Positions 24,619 to 33,779 of a DNA stretch of 64,000 nt are shown piece after piece. Location: the NCBI GenBank assembly GCA_050012495.1, contig JBEKHB010000017.1:4328-68327 (forward strand), in the 5' to 3' direction. This stretch comes from BOG-1155 sp050012495 (GTDB lineage Bacteria; Desulfobacterota; Syntrophorhabdia; Syntrophorhabdales; WCHB1-27). The translations under genes and the position numbers were made by a program. Position 1 is the stretch's first letter; the number at the start of each line of letters is the position of its first letter. The notes under the pieces are model-generated. The model was not told the DNA's origin, made no database searches, and saw only the letters and a list, made by a program, of their open reading frames with translations.

Positions 24619-26057
24619 TGAAACGAAGAATCATCATAGGCCTCGCCTGCTTCACCTTGATTTTCTTCCTCGGCGGGATCTATATAATCAACGCCATACA
24701 GAAAACAACTTCTGCCCTGAACGATCTCATCAAGCTCCACCAGGTGGAAATCCTTAGAGAACAGTTATTGAGCGACGCGAAGCTGACCCTGTCCGACTTT
24801 GCCTTCCAGAACACGCGCTATGCCAGCAAATCGGACACCGTCGTAGCAAATGTGGTTCATATGGCCGGCGTAGCAAAGAGGTGCTCCACGTGTCACCACT
24901 CGGCGGAAACGACGGGGAAGATTGCCGAGCTGAGAACCAGGATCCAGTCGTACGAAGAGGCCCTTAGCCGCGTCCTGACCGTGAGGGCGAGCCCCTCCCG
25001 GCTCATATATGAGGAAGACGGGGCCTTCCGGGCGGGCCGGGAGCTCATAAACCAGCTCGATTCCATGACACTTCTCACCCGGAGCCGGTTGGAGAAAAAG
25101 ACCGCATCCTCCCTCAAAAGGATAGGGGAGATGAAGAGCCTGCTCTTCATCCTCATCGCGGCCGGACCTGTATTTGCCGTCGGGCTGGCGGTCATTTTCA
25201 TCCAGGGTTTCACCAAACCGCTCAACGAGATCCTTCGGGCGACCCGAAAGGTAAAAAACGGAGATCTCGAATTCAGGATTCAAGGTCTAAGGGATGAATT
25301 CGGAGAGGTGGCGGCATCCTTCAATGAAATGGCCAAATCCCTGAACGAGCACATGCAGAACCTACAGCGGGCCGAACAGATGAAGGTGGTGGGGGAGATC
25401 GCGGCGGGCCTTGTCCACGAGATCAAGAACCCTCTCACGGGGATCAAAGCATCCATGCAGGTGCTCCTGGAACAGGAAAGCTGCGAGGAAGAAGACAGGG
25501 TCGTCCTTTCAAAGGTACTGGATGCCGTCATGGGAATCGAAGGCTTGATGAAGAGTCTCCTCAATTTCGCCAAGCCGCCCAAACCCCGGTTGGTGCCGGT
25601 CGATATGAACATGGTCCTGGAATCCACCGTCGCCTTCTCCCTTCCCTACGCGTCCGTCGGGCCGAACGGCCCCCGGGACGTCATAGTTGTGAAGGATTTC
25701 GATCCTCACCTCCCCTCGACCCTAGCCGACCCGGGGCAAATGCAGCAAGTGTTCCTCAACCTTTTCATGAATGCCCTAGAGGCCATGCCTGGCGGCGGCA
25801 CCTTGACGGTGCGGACCTCTGCCGAACCCGGCGGAGGGCTTAGAATCGAGATCCGCGACACGGGAAAAGGGATCGATAGGAACGCACGAGAAAAACTCTT
25901 CGTGCCCTTTTTTACCACCAAGCATAAAGGCACCGGTTTGGGCTTGGCCGTGACCAAACGGTTTGTAGAAGCCCACGGCGGAACCATCTCTGCGGACGAG
26001 AATCCGGCGGGAGGAACGATATTCAGGATCCTCCTCCCTCCCGCCGGCCCACGATGA
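24618..26057 (+). CDS. Sensor histidine kinase with a periplasmic heme-c motif
   Basis: The product is 479 residues starting with GTG. The order is a membrane segment (about 7-25), a periplasmic domain of about 145 residues with CSTCHH at 89-94, a second membrane segment (about 173-197), a HAMP linker, a HisKA domain with the phosphoacceptor histidine at 267 (GLVHEIKNPLTG), and a HATPase domain (NLFMNALEAM, DTGKGID, GTGLGLAVTK). The CxxCH followed by another histidine suggests covalent heme and a redox- or gas-sensing role. The cognate regulator is not adjacent; the two VDDEYLIRW receivers in the window are candidates. Confidence 0.88.
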   Translation: MKRRIIIGLACFTLIFFLGGIYIINAIQKTTSALNDLIKLHQVEILREQLLSDAKLTLSDFAFQNTRYASKSDTVVANVVHMAGVAKRCSTCHHSAETTGKIAELRTRIQSYEEALSRVLTVRASPSRLIYEEDGAFRAGRELINQLDSMTLLTRSRLEKKTASSLKRIGEMKSLLFILIAAGPVFAVGLAVIFIQGFTKPLNEILRATRKVKNGDLEFRIQGLRDEFGEVAASFNEMAKSLNEHMQNLQRAEQMKVVGEIAAGLVHEIKNPLTGIKASMQVLLEQESCEEEDRVVLSKVLDAVMGIEGLMKSLLNFAKPPKPRLVPVDMNMVLESTVAFSLPYASVGPNGPRDVIVVKDFDPHLPSTLADPGQMQQVFLNLFMNALEAMPGGGTLTVRTSAEPGGGLRIEIRDTGKGIDRNAREKLFVPFFTTKHKGTGLGLAVTKRFVEAHGGTISADENPAGGTIFRILLPPAGPR

Positions 26058-26147
26058 CGGCGCCATGCTACGCCATTCTCCTACACAACAGGCTCGCCAT
26101 CGGCTGGAAGGGAGAGCAGGGATAAATCGGATGCGATCGTAAATGCT

Positions 26148-26558
26148 CTATTTGCACGCGCCTATGGAGCCGGGTGCGCACGTACGGCCGTCCATCCATA
26201 GGGCAGCGGCGAGCCTCGCGCTGTTGAGGTTGGCTCCGGCGAGCTTCGCGTCGACGAGCTTCGCAGCCGTGAGGTCCGCGCCCGAAAGGTCTGCGCCCGA
26301 GAGGTCCGCATTGAACAGGTACGCGCCCGAGAGGTTGGCGCCCGAGAGGTTGGCGCCCGAGAGGTTGGCGCCATTGAGGTCCGCGCCCGAAAGGTCTGCG
26401 CCCGCGAGTTCTGCCGCGTAGAGGTCGCAGCTCCTGCACCGCTTCGTTGTCTTAATTTTCAGCACGTCATTCCCGTCGAATGTATGCCCTGCCCCCGTTG
26501 CCATGAGCACAACGGCACCCAGGACGATGCTCCGAAGCCAAAGACCCTTTCTTGCCAT
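26148..26558 (-). CDS. Exported pentapeptide-repeat protein
   Basis: The product is 136 residues with an N-terminal signal peptide (LRSIVLGAVVLMATGAGHTF), a short CRSCD motif and then about 14 consecutive A-(D/N)-L-x-x pentapeptides (for example AELAG ADLSG ADLNG ANLSG), which fold into a right-handed quadrilateral beta helix. The DNA shows exact 15-bp repetition. A C-terminal CAPGSIGACK could form a disulfide cap. Most bacterial pentapeptide proteins are cytoplasmic, so the signal peptide is notable. It is the last gene of the nanowire operon, 44 bases after the NHL gene, with AGGAGGAGGGCGG before its ATG. Confidence 0.82.
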   Translation of the reverse strand: MARKGLWLRSIVLGAVVLMATGAGHTFDGNDVLKIKTTKRCRSCDLYAAELAGADLSGADLNGANLSGANLSGANLSGAYLFNADLSGADLSGADLTAAKLVDAKLAGANLNSARLAAALWMDGRTCAPGSIGACK

Positions 26559-26602
26559 ATTCCCGCCCTCCTCCTGCCTCGCCCTCTATGGCGCCGCCTG
26601 TT

Positions 26603-27508
26603 CTACTTAACCGGGGTAAATTCCTGAACCCGGCTATTGCCTCTGTCGGCAATGAAAACTTCTCCATTTTCATAAATACACATCTGAGAGGGATAGTAAA
26701 GGAGACCCTCGCTCCATCCCATGCCCAACTGCTTCCCGAGGAAGGCGCCGTCATGAGCCATAATCCCGATATCCGCCCCGTTAGCGTCCGTAATGTAGAT
26801 TGTTCCACGGCTGTCGGTGGTGAGGCTTACAGGGAAGGCCAGGTATTCCTTGAGAAGGCCGCCCAGGGGGGAAAAAGCGTTCGTGTTTTTGGCAGCGGAA
26901 AGCACCACGGCTCTCACGGAGTCGATCAACAGAACCGTGCCTTTCGGATCGACTGCAAGATCGGAGAAGAACCCGTAATCCTTAGGAAATGCGATCTCCG
27001 TCCGGTATTTCCCGTCCGGATTGAGGAGGAGTACCCGGGCAGAGAATATGTCAAGGACGTAGATATTGTCGTCCCTGTCAACCTTAAAGCTTCTGGGCGC
27101 AACAGCCGAGCCGCCCGGCGCTCCTTCGGCGGTCACGTAGCCCTTGAAGGCCCCGTCAGGGCCAAGGCGCACGATGCGCCGCTGTTTGCCGTCCAGGGCG
27201 AGAATATCCCCTTTGGAGGTGACCTGAATACGCACGGGCTGCGACAACTGGGGAATCCTGATCTCAGTGCCGGCCTTGAGGGTGTGGTCCTGGAAGGCAT
27301 ATCTCACAAGGCGGTCGTTTCCCGTATCTCCCACCACCACACCATATTTTTCACTGCACGCCACTCCTTCTGGATGGTCCATGCCGATCCCCTTGTCATC
27401 CTGGTAGACTGACTGATCATACCGCAACCGCGCTGTTTCCGCTGCCGGCAAAAGGAGAGGAACGGAGAGAAGGGCTATTATGAGAAGGGCTCTCGGCAGG
27501 ATCGCCAT
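26603..27508 (-). CDS. Exported NHL-repeat beta-propeller protein
   Basis: The product is 301 residues with a signal peptide and about six NHL/SMP-30-like blades, each with the pattern D-x-x-G-x-(I/V)-x-(V/L)-x-D (for example VDRDDNIYVLDIFSARVLLLNPDGKY, and the last blade with VFIADRGNSRVQEF). NHL propellers act as protein-protein scaffolds and are encoded near extracellular cytochrome genes in Geobacter-like bacteria. It begins 7 bases after the stop of the 16-heme gene. It resembles the NHL protein at 39839-40840 at the other end of the operon. Confidence 0.85.
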   Translation of the reverse strand: MAILPRALLIIALLSVPLLLPAAETARLRYDQSVYQDDKGIGMDHPEGVACSEKYGVVVGDTGNDRLVRYAFQDHTLKAGTEIRIPQLSQPVRIQVTSKGDILALDGKQRRIVRLGPDGAFKGYVTAEGAPGGSAVAPRSFKVDRDDNIYVLDIFSARVLLLNPDGKYRTEIAFPKDYGFFSDLAVDPKGTVLLIDSVRAVVLSAAKNTNAFSPLGGLLKEYLAFPVSLTTDSRGTIYITDANGADIGIMAHDGAFLGKQLGMGWSEGLLYYPSQMCIYENGEVFIADRGNSRVQEFTPVK

Positions 27509-27515
27509 GGCGTCA

Positions 27516-28847
27516 TCACCTCTTGTATTGTTTGTGGCACTGGACGCAAAGATCGGTAACGGTCGGGAAGGGGATAATATAGCGGTATCCCGTTCCGTGC
27601 GATCTGTGGCAGCTCAGACAGTCCACTTTCAGGTTTTTGTTTCGCATGTCGAGGGTCTTTCCTCCCATGGGGTGGCTCGTGTGTTTAAGCCAGTCGTGGC
27701 AGGTCCCGCACAGCTCGACATTATCAGGCCCCTTCAGCAGCAGAATACGGTCCGACGCGTGCGGGGAATGGCAGGCGAAGCAGTTGCCTTCCTGCACGGG
27801 AACGTGCGTCAAGGCCCCTTTGATCACCTGCCCCTTTTCAGCGGCAGCGGCTTCCTGCTTCTCCCTCACGGCAAGCTTCTGCTGCACCGCCATCGTATCG
27901 CCATGACACCTGCCGCAGACGGTTTTGCTGTCCCCGTTGAGAAGGCCCTTGTTGGGGGAAGCGTGGGCCTGATGGCAGTTCAGGCAGCCATTCTTGCCCA
28001 GTAGCGGCCAGTGGATGTGCTTCTTGCCGAAGGTTTCGTTCACCATCGTGCTGTGGCACCCGCGGCAGAGCTCAAAGGCGGTCTTCTTGATCTTCAAAGG
28101 GGTCGAAAAGGTGGGGGCTTCGTGACACTGGCCGCACATCTTCTTTTCCACCGGAGAGTGGACGTTATCGAAAAGCATACCGCCTCTGTTCGAGCCGTGC
28201 GGGTCGTGACACTGGGTGCAGCGGGCGGCAACTACAGGATAACCCATGTGCGCTTTCGCAAAAGCCGGGCCGTTGGCCTTGTGGCAGTTGAGGCAGAGAG
28301 CGACCGTATCACTTTTGAGGAGATGGCCCGACTTCACCGAGGCATGAGGGTCATGGCACGTGACGCAGCCCTTCTCCACCGGATTGTGTGTGAATTTTAC
28401 CTTGGCGAGCCTGGCGCCCATCTCCTTGTGACAGTCGATACAGAGGCCATTACCTGCGTTCAGGAGATTAAACCTGTTCGCTGAGCCGTGGGGATCGTGG
28501 CATCTCACGCAGTTTCCTTCCGACACGACCTTGTGGACACTCCGCGCCTTCTCCGGAATCATGGCCCTGTGACACTTGAGGCAGATTTTGCCCGGCTCGT
28601 CCTCGAGCAGCTTTCCGTGGGAAGACGTGTGGGGGTCGTGACATCCCGTACACTGCCCGGTCCTGACCGGGGTGTGTACAAATTGTCTTTTCAGGGTATT
28701 CTTAAACGTGTCGTGGCAGTTTAGACACCCTTTCCCGCTCGCGTCGGGCTTCAACTTAAACTTGTTTTGCGTCTGGGCAGACCCCTCCGAAGGGACAAGC
28801 AAAAGCATCGAAACGAGCACGCAACCGACGAGCAGGCGGACGTTCAT
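27516..28847 (-). CDS. 16-heme exported c-type cytochrome
   Basis: The product is about 443 residues with a signal peptide (LLVGCVLVSMLLLVPSEGSAQ) and sixteen CxxCH motifs in doubled modules. Sites followed by DPH or similar (CTGCHDPHTS, CVRCHDPHGS, CVTCHDPHAS) alternate with sites ending in plain helices. There is no membrane anchor. The modules match those of the 26-heme protein directly upstream, so the two are related by domain multiplication. With that protein it may line or cap an outer-membrane electron conduit. It starts 20 bases after the upstream stop. Confidence 0.87.
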   Translation of the reverse strand: MNVRLLVGCVLVSMLLLVPSEGSAQTQNKFKLKPDASGKGCLNCHDTFKNTLKRQFVHTPVRTGQCTGCHDPHTSSHGKLLEDEPGKICLKCHRAMIPEKARSVHKVVSEGNCVRCHDPHGSANRFNLLNAGNGLCIDCHKEMGARLAKVKFTHNPVEKGCVTCHDPHASVKSGHLLKSDTVALCLNCHKANGPAFAKAHMGYPVVAARCTQCHDPHGSNRGGMLFDNVHSPVEKKMCGQCHEAPTFSTPLKIKKTAFELCRGCHSTMVNETFGKKHIHWPLLGKNGCLNCHQAHASPNKGLLNGDSKTVCGRCHGDTMAVQQKLAVREKQEAAAAEKGQVIKGALTHVPVQEGNCFACHSPHASDRILLLKGPDNVELCGTCHDWLKHTSHPMGGKTLDMRNKNLKVDCLSCHRSHGTGYRYIIPFPTVTDLCVQCHKQYKR

Positions 28848-28867
28848 GTACTCCCCTTTTCTCCCTT

Positions 28868-30958
28868 TCATTTTCCCACCACGTGGCACTCGTCGCAGGA
28901 CCTTGATGCAAAGGGCGCGTGAGTGATGACTTTGAAGAACTTGGGGTCCTTCGATGCGTGTGGCTCATGACATTTTTTACAGTCCATCATGGCTGCCTCG
29001 ATGCCCAGATGCGCCGTACCGAAGGACGGTGATTTTGCGTCGTGGCATTCGGCGCAAAGCGCCTGAATCGGCTGGGCCAGCAAGGTCGTCTCTCTCGAGA
29101 CGTGAGGCACATGACACCGCAGGCAATCTCTGGCGGCCGGGGAATGGGCTTTTTCTTCGCTCATCCGCGTCTTGAGCGTTTTATGGCAGGTGAAGCACAT
29201 ATCGGGGCTCCCTGCCAGAAGCAGCTTGTTCAGCTTCGCCTTGTGGGGACTGTGGCATTTCGTGCACTCACCGGTGGTGAGCGGCTTGTGTCTGCTCCTG
29301 GCCCCCGCCATTGCCTTTCCCATATCGTCGTGACACGAAAAACAGAGTGCGTCCTGTTTGCGGGTAATCATTCCGGCGATATTGCTCCCGTGGGGATCGT
29401 GACACGTCTGACACTCGCCGGCAACGAATGGGGCGTGGTTGGAGCCTCCCTCCGCTTCTTTCATGAAATCCTTGTGGCATTGGGCGCAGAGATCGGAGCC
29501 GGCGGACCTGAGCAGCTTCTTTTCAACCCCGCCGTGGGAACGATGGCACGCGGTGCAGGTGCCTTCCGCGACGGGCCTATGGGTGTAAGTCCTTACAAAG
29601 GCGGCCTCCACGTCGGTGTGACAGGAGTAGCAGATTTTGTCCGCCCTGTCCTTCAAAATGCCTGCCGCGTTGGACCCGTGAGGGTTGTGGCAGGCATTGC
29701 ATTCCCCGCCGACAAAGGGAGGGTGCTCGTTCTTTGCCTTTTGCTCCTCCTTCGTCTTCGCGTGGCATGAGAAGCATAGGGCCTCATCCTTAAGGTTAAG
29801 AAGGAATTTGTTTTTCCCGGCGTGGGCCTGATGGCAGGAAAGGCATCCTTTATCGCCGTTCACGGGGGCGTGGCTGACCACGACCGTCTCCTTCATCGCG
29901 GGATGGCACTCGAAACAGAGGTTGTTCCCCTTGCCCGCAAGAAGTTTCGGGTTCTCCGAAGTATGAGGGTTATGGCAGGAGAGACACTCGCCATCTTTGA
30001 AAGGCTGGTGCTCGATTGTTCCGCCCTTTTTCAGGCCCGCGGAATCATGGCAGTTGGCGCAGAGCTTGGCCCCTTTCTCGGTCGTCAGGAAAGGTTTCTC
30101 CGATTTTGCCCCCTGGTGGCAGCTCTCGCACTGGCCGCCGGAGATAGGGTCGTGAGCGCTTGTCTTCAGGAGCTTGGGCTGCACGGACGTGTGCGGATTA
30201 TGGCATCCGACGCACGATGCGCTTTCCACCGGATAGTTTCCATGAGCTTTCTGGAACTCAGGCCGTCCTTTGTCGTGGCAGTCGAGGCAAAGCGCGGGCT
30301 CCCCTTTCGCCAGAAGGTTCTTTTGATCCGAGCTGTGGGCTACGTGACAGGCATTGCATCCCTTGGCGGATCCGGTGTTATGGACAACTTTCTTTTCGTA
30401 GTCTTCCTTCTTATGACACCCATAGCAGGCCGCGCTCCCCTCTTTCTTCAGCAGGTGACTCCCCTGTGAAGCGTGCGGGTCGTGGCAGATCGTACACCGC
30501 CCTCTCCTGAGGACCGTGTGGACGTTTGATTTATTCAAACCGATCCGCTCTTTGGTGTGACAGCCGAAGCAGATCTCATTCCCGTTTTTCTTCAACAACA
30601 GCTTCGGGACGATACCGTGGCGGAGGTGACAGGCCTCACAGTTCTTTTCCTTTACCACGGCGTGGACATTCTTCATTCCCAGATACTTGTCGGCGAACTT
30701 CTTGTGGCAGTCAAGGCAATCCTTTTTGGCGAATTTAGGTCCCGACGAGCCGCCCGGCTTGGAAAACCCAAGCTTGCTCTCTGCCATGCCTGTTCCCGCG
30801 AGGAGGAAGAGTATCGAAAGGCAGGCCGCAAAGGAGAGCAAGGCCCGCGCCCGCCCGCATCCCCGCTTGCTCCGGTCATTCTTTTTCCTTCCATCGCCGT
30901 CCGTCGTCGCAGCGAAGCGCTCTTCCATCGTCTCCTTCTCTATGCCGTAGTTTTTCAT
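28868..30958 (-). CDS. 26-heme exported c-type cytochrome
   Basis: The product is 696 residues with a long N-terminal region, a signal peptide core (LLSFAACLSILFLLAGTGMAES) and twenty-six CxxCH motifs in repeated CHNPH/CHDPHxS modules of about 50 residues. This is among the larger heme counts seen in one chain. No membrane segment follows the signal, so it is periplasmic, surface-exposed or embedded in a porin. The first ATG overlaps the prolyl isomerase stop by four bases; ATG 30928 behind AAGGAGACG is a good alternative start. It likely stores or conducts electrons across the outer membrane. Confidence 0.87.
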   Translation of the reverse strand: MKNYGIEKETMEERFAATTDGDGRKKNDRSKRGCGRARALLSFAACLSILFLLAGTGMAESKLGFSKPGGSSGPKFAKKDCLDCHKKFADKYLGMKNVHAVVKEKNCEACHLRHGIVPKLLLKKNGNEICFGCHTKERIGLNKSNVHTVLRRGRCTICHDPHASQGSHLLKKEGSAACYGCHKKEDYEKKVVHNTGSAKGCNACHVAHSSDQKNLLAKGEPALCLDCHDKGRPEFQKAHGNYPVESASCVGCHNPHTSVQPKLLKTSAHDPISGGQCESCHQGAKSEKPFLTTEKGAKLCANCHDSAGLKKGGTIEHQPFKDGECLSCHNPHTSENPKLLAGKGNNLCFECHPAMKETVVVSHAPVNGDKGCLSCHQAHAGKNKFLLNLKDEALCFSCHAKTKEEQKAKNEHPPFVGGECNACHNPHGSNAAGILKDRADKICYSCHTDVEAAFVRTYTHRPVAEGTCTACHRSHGGVEKKLLRSAGSDLCAQCHKDFMKEAEGGSNHAPFVAGECQTCHDPHGSNIAGMITRKQDALCFSCHDDMGKAMAGARSRHKPLTTGECTKCHSPHKAKLNKLLLAGSPDMCFTCHKTLKTRMSEEKAHSPAARDCLRCHVPHVSRETTLLAQPIQALCAECHDAKSPSFGTAHLGIEAAMMDCKKCHEPHASKDPKFFKVITHAPFASRSCDECHVVGK

Positions 30959-32637
30959 GGCTTCAGGAATATCTTAATCTCCGCCGCCGCCCTTAGCTTG
31001 GCGATATATCCATCCATGGCCTGTTTCAGCCTCTCATTAAACATTATCTTTGCGATCTCTCCCCTCGCCTCTTCGTAGGGCTTAGGTTTTGGCGGTATTA
31101 CTGCCTGGATGGACAGGGCGTAAAAGTAACCCTCAGGGGAGGCGTACACCCTCAAGTCACCCGGCTTACTCCCGGAAACAACCTTCCGCACACCCTCCGG
31201 CAGGTCCGGCGTCGTCACCGGATTCCCGTCGAACACCAGGAGGTCCTTGCTATTCTTCGCTGCCTGGCCTTCCGCATTTTCGACGAGCCACCGGAAGTCC
31301 GTCCCATTGCGGAGCTTTTCGACGGCCCCTTCAGCATTGGCCTTTTTTTTAAAAGCAATGCCTGAAATCTTCATCATCTCCGGGGTGGTGTAATCCCTGA
31401 TATGCTCCTTGTAATACTTCTGCACGTCTTTTTCGGTGAGCTTCACATCGGGCACCACCGCTTTCTGCACAAAACTCCCGAAGACGAGGGTATTCTCATA
31501 TTCCCTGACCTTACGCGTGTAAGCTGCTGTCTTGTCCAACCCCAGCCTGAGCGCCTCTTTCCTGAAGACCCTCCTGTAGAGCATCTCATGGAGGGCAGGA
31601 GCTATTTTCTCGTTGAGTTTCTTGGCTTCGGCCGCCTGCTCCGCTCCGTGGTAAAGCTGGTGGCGGAATTGTTCCGCCAGGTCCGCGACCGTGATCGATT
31701 TTTCTCCTTTTATCTCCGCAAGGACCCGCCCATCTTTCAAAAACTTCTCAAAACCGGGATCTTTCGCCTCGAAATCGAGGTAGTCGAGGACGGCCCTGTG
31801 GACCACCGTATAACGCGTGATAAGGGTCTGACTGTAGTGCTGCAGGGCCTCCACCTTTGCATTTTTCAACGCCTCCTGCCGGGCCCGCTCTCTTTCCCCG
31901 GGGCTGTCGACCTGGCGGACGTCCTCCAGTTTCACGACCGCATATCCCGCCGTTTTTGCATTTTCCGCAGCCTTGATCGGTACGATCGGGCTTACAGAAC
32001 CGGGCGCCATCTTTGACACGACGGCCGCGATCGCGGGAATGACCTCCTTGATTTTCAGGTACTGCCCCTGGTCTCCTCCCTTCGCGGTCCCTTCCGCCAC
32101 GACCCTTTTTGCAAGGTCTGCGAACTCTTCACCTGCCTTCACCCGCTCCAGCATCTTTTTGGCGTCGTCCTCACTCGCGAACATGACGGAGATGAGCTTC
32201 CACTCCCTGGTCGCCTCTTTATAGAGCCTCTCCGCCTCCTTTTCAGGGACGGCCAGGTTTCCCACCTGCTTCTCCATCAACTCCTCGCGCAGGGCCGTGC
32301 CCGCAAAGGCATCGACCATCCGCCTTGTTTCCGGCAACTGGTCAAGACCTATTTTTCTCCCCTCCTGCACCGCGAGCCTGCTATCGATCAGGCGTTTGAG
32401 CACTTCAAAGACGTCTCTCCTGCCGGCCTTTGCCCCCCCTGTCGCCTCACGGCGAAGAGCGAGGGCGCTCTCCAGGTCGGCAAGGGCAACCGGCTCACCG
32501 TTGACAAGGGCAACCGTCCGCGTCCCGTGAATAAGCGGCAATGCCTTCTCCGACGCATAGACCCCCCTCGCGCCGCAGAGAAGAACCGCCATGATCCCTA
32601 TCGCTCCCAAAGAAAAACGCCGCACCCTGCTCTTCAT
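30955..32637 (-). CDS. Parvulin-type peptidyl-prolyl isomerase (SurA/PpiC-like)
   Basis: The product is 560 residues with a signal peptide, a SurA-like N-terminal helical domain (VALVNGEPVALADLESAL...), a parvulin domain around residues 150-230 (FADLAKRVVAEGTAKGGDQGQYL) and a second, more divergent one near 410-500. Such periplasmic chaperones help fold outer-membrane or secreted proteins. Its placement between lipoproteins and giant cytochromes suggests a dedicated assembly factor for the conduit or filament. It overlaps both neighbours by four bases (ATGA). I see no catalytic evidence beyond domain resemblance. Confidence 0.84.
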   Translation of the reverse strand: MKSRVRRFSLGAIGIMAVLLCGARGVYASEKALPLIHGTRTVALVNGEPVALADLESALALRREATGGAKAGRRDVFEVLKRLIDSRLAVQEGRKIGLDQLPETRRMVDAFAGTALREELMEKQVGNLAVPEKEAERLYKEATREWKLISVMFASEDDAKKMLERVKAGEEFADLAKRVVAEGTAKGGDQGQYLKIKEVIPAIAAVVSKMAPGSVSPIVPIKAAENAKTAGYAVVKLEDVRQVDSPGERERARQEALKNAKVEALQHYSQTLITRYTVVHRAVLDYLDFEAKDPGFEKFLKDGRVLAEIKGEKSITVADLAEQFRHQLYHGAEQAAEAKKLNEKIAPALHEMLYRRVFRKEALRLGLDKTAAYTRKVREYENTLVFGSFVQKAVVPDVKLTEKDVQKYYKEHIRDYTTPEMMKISGIAFKKKANAEGAVEKLRNGTDFRWLVENAEGQAAKNSKDLLVFDGNPVTTPDLPEGVRKVVSGSKPGDLRVYASPEGYFYALSIQAVIPPKPKPYEEARGEIAKIMFNERLKQAMDGYIAKLRAAAEIKIFLKP

Positions 32638-33779
32638 CGCTTCACCAGCATGCCTCCGATAGAATCGGCCATTTGAATCGCCATCGCATGGGCCGTATTG
32701 ACCTTACCCCAATCGAAAAAGAACACGCCGTCGTCCCCTTGATTATAGCTTTCAGAACTCCAGACAACCATCCGGTTTTTCCTTTCGATGAGCTGGACCG
32801 TAAAATTGACCTTCGCAACGCCGACAGGGCCTTGATAATCCTGGTAATCGAGCACCTCCCCCCCCAGAACGAGATCGGCCCCTAATACTGCGAAAAGGGC
32901 TTGCGCGTCTTCGAGCGACACACCTTCGTCCATGATGATCCGCATGTTCAGGAACGCCTTTCTGACCAGCCCCGGCTCGATAACCTCAAAATTCCCAAGG
33001 CCGTGTAAAGCCCTGACAAACTGGAGGACCAGCACATCTCCCGCATTCTTTCTGTCGCTCTTGTTGAAAAAGGGGGCAACCGCCACCGTGTACTTCTGCT
33101 CCCCTTCCAGATCCGATCGATAGGCAATCCGCGGCCGGAACTTTCTTTCTGCTTTCGCGGTCCCTCTTCTCCCCTCTTTCCGGGCCATCCGCGAGGCCAG
33201 GGATTCCCCGATCATCCCCAGGGCTTTACGAAGAAACACACGAGAGTCGTTGATGAGACCGAGGTTGAGGATGCCGGGGTGGTCGTCACCCGCCATTCCT
33301 ACCCCGTCTACCCACAGGATGGTCGGTGCATCGCCGGTCGAGACCAACCGGGAGGTAAGCGCTATCTTAGGGACAACTCCCTCGCTGTAAAGCTCGATGG
33401 ACGTGAGAAGAGCGCCTTCCACGCCGGTCTCCTCCTTCAGCGCATGCGCGATCTCCTCATCTATTCCTGCCGTGTAGCGGACCCGATGCTTAGCCATGAA
33501 CCTTTCGAGGGTATCTTCCTCAAGGAGATGGAGGCCCCGCTGCCTCAGCTCTTCCGAGAGAGATGTTTTTATAGACTTTAAAGGGACCGCCGACCCGCTA
33601 AGGTTCTCGAGGGGAAAGACCGCAATCGAAGCGACAGGCGCTCCGCGTGGGGCGGGTTGTTGCCGGAAACCTCCGCAAGCCGCGAGACAAAAGCAAAGAG
33701 CGAGACCTGAGAGCAGCACACCCGGCAATCTCAATGGCCGCCGCAAAAAACTACTTAAAAAGCTTAGTGATGAGCTCAT
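32634..33779 (-). CDS. CsgG-like outer-membrane lipoprotein
   Basis: The product is about 381 residues with a lipoprotein signal (LALCFCLAACGG) and two related halves. Each half contains the CsgG/FlgT-type fold cue of a beta strand VAVFPxxNxSG followed by a helix and LxxxGADxVLGG. The second half (YTVAVAPFFNKSDRKNAGD...LGADLVLGGEVLDYQDY) is the better match. CsgG forms the secretion pore for curli fibres, and related lipoproteins help build surface structures. The start overlaps the previous gene by 29 bases, so a slightly later start is possible. A role in export of the filament subunit is an inference. Confidence 0.74.
   Translation of the reverse strand: MSSSLSFLSSFLRRPLRLPGVLLSGLALCFCLAACGGFRQQPAPRGAPVASIAVFPLENLSGSAVPLKSIKTSLSEELRQRGLHLLEEDTLERFMAKHRVRYTAGIDEEIAHALKEETGVEGALLTSIELYSEGVVPKIALTSRLVSTGDAPTILWVDGVGMAGDDHPGILNLGLINDSRVFLRKALGMIGESLASRMARKEGRRGTAKAERKFRPRIAYRSDLEGEQKYTVAVAPFFNKSDRKNAGDVLVLQFVRALHGLGNFEVIEPGLVRKAFLNMRIIMDEGVSLEDAQALFAVLGADLVLGGEVLDYQDYQGPVGVAKVNFTVQLIERKNRMVVWSSESYNQGDDGVFFFDWGKVNTAHAMAIQMADSIGGMLVKR

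Noticed and set aside
26143..26421. Tandem 15-bp repeats considered as a CRISPR array or plus-strand gene
   Set aside because: There are no unique spacers; the repeats are pentapeptide codons of the minus-strand gene.
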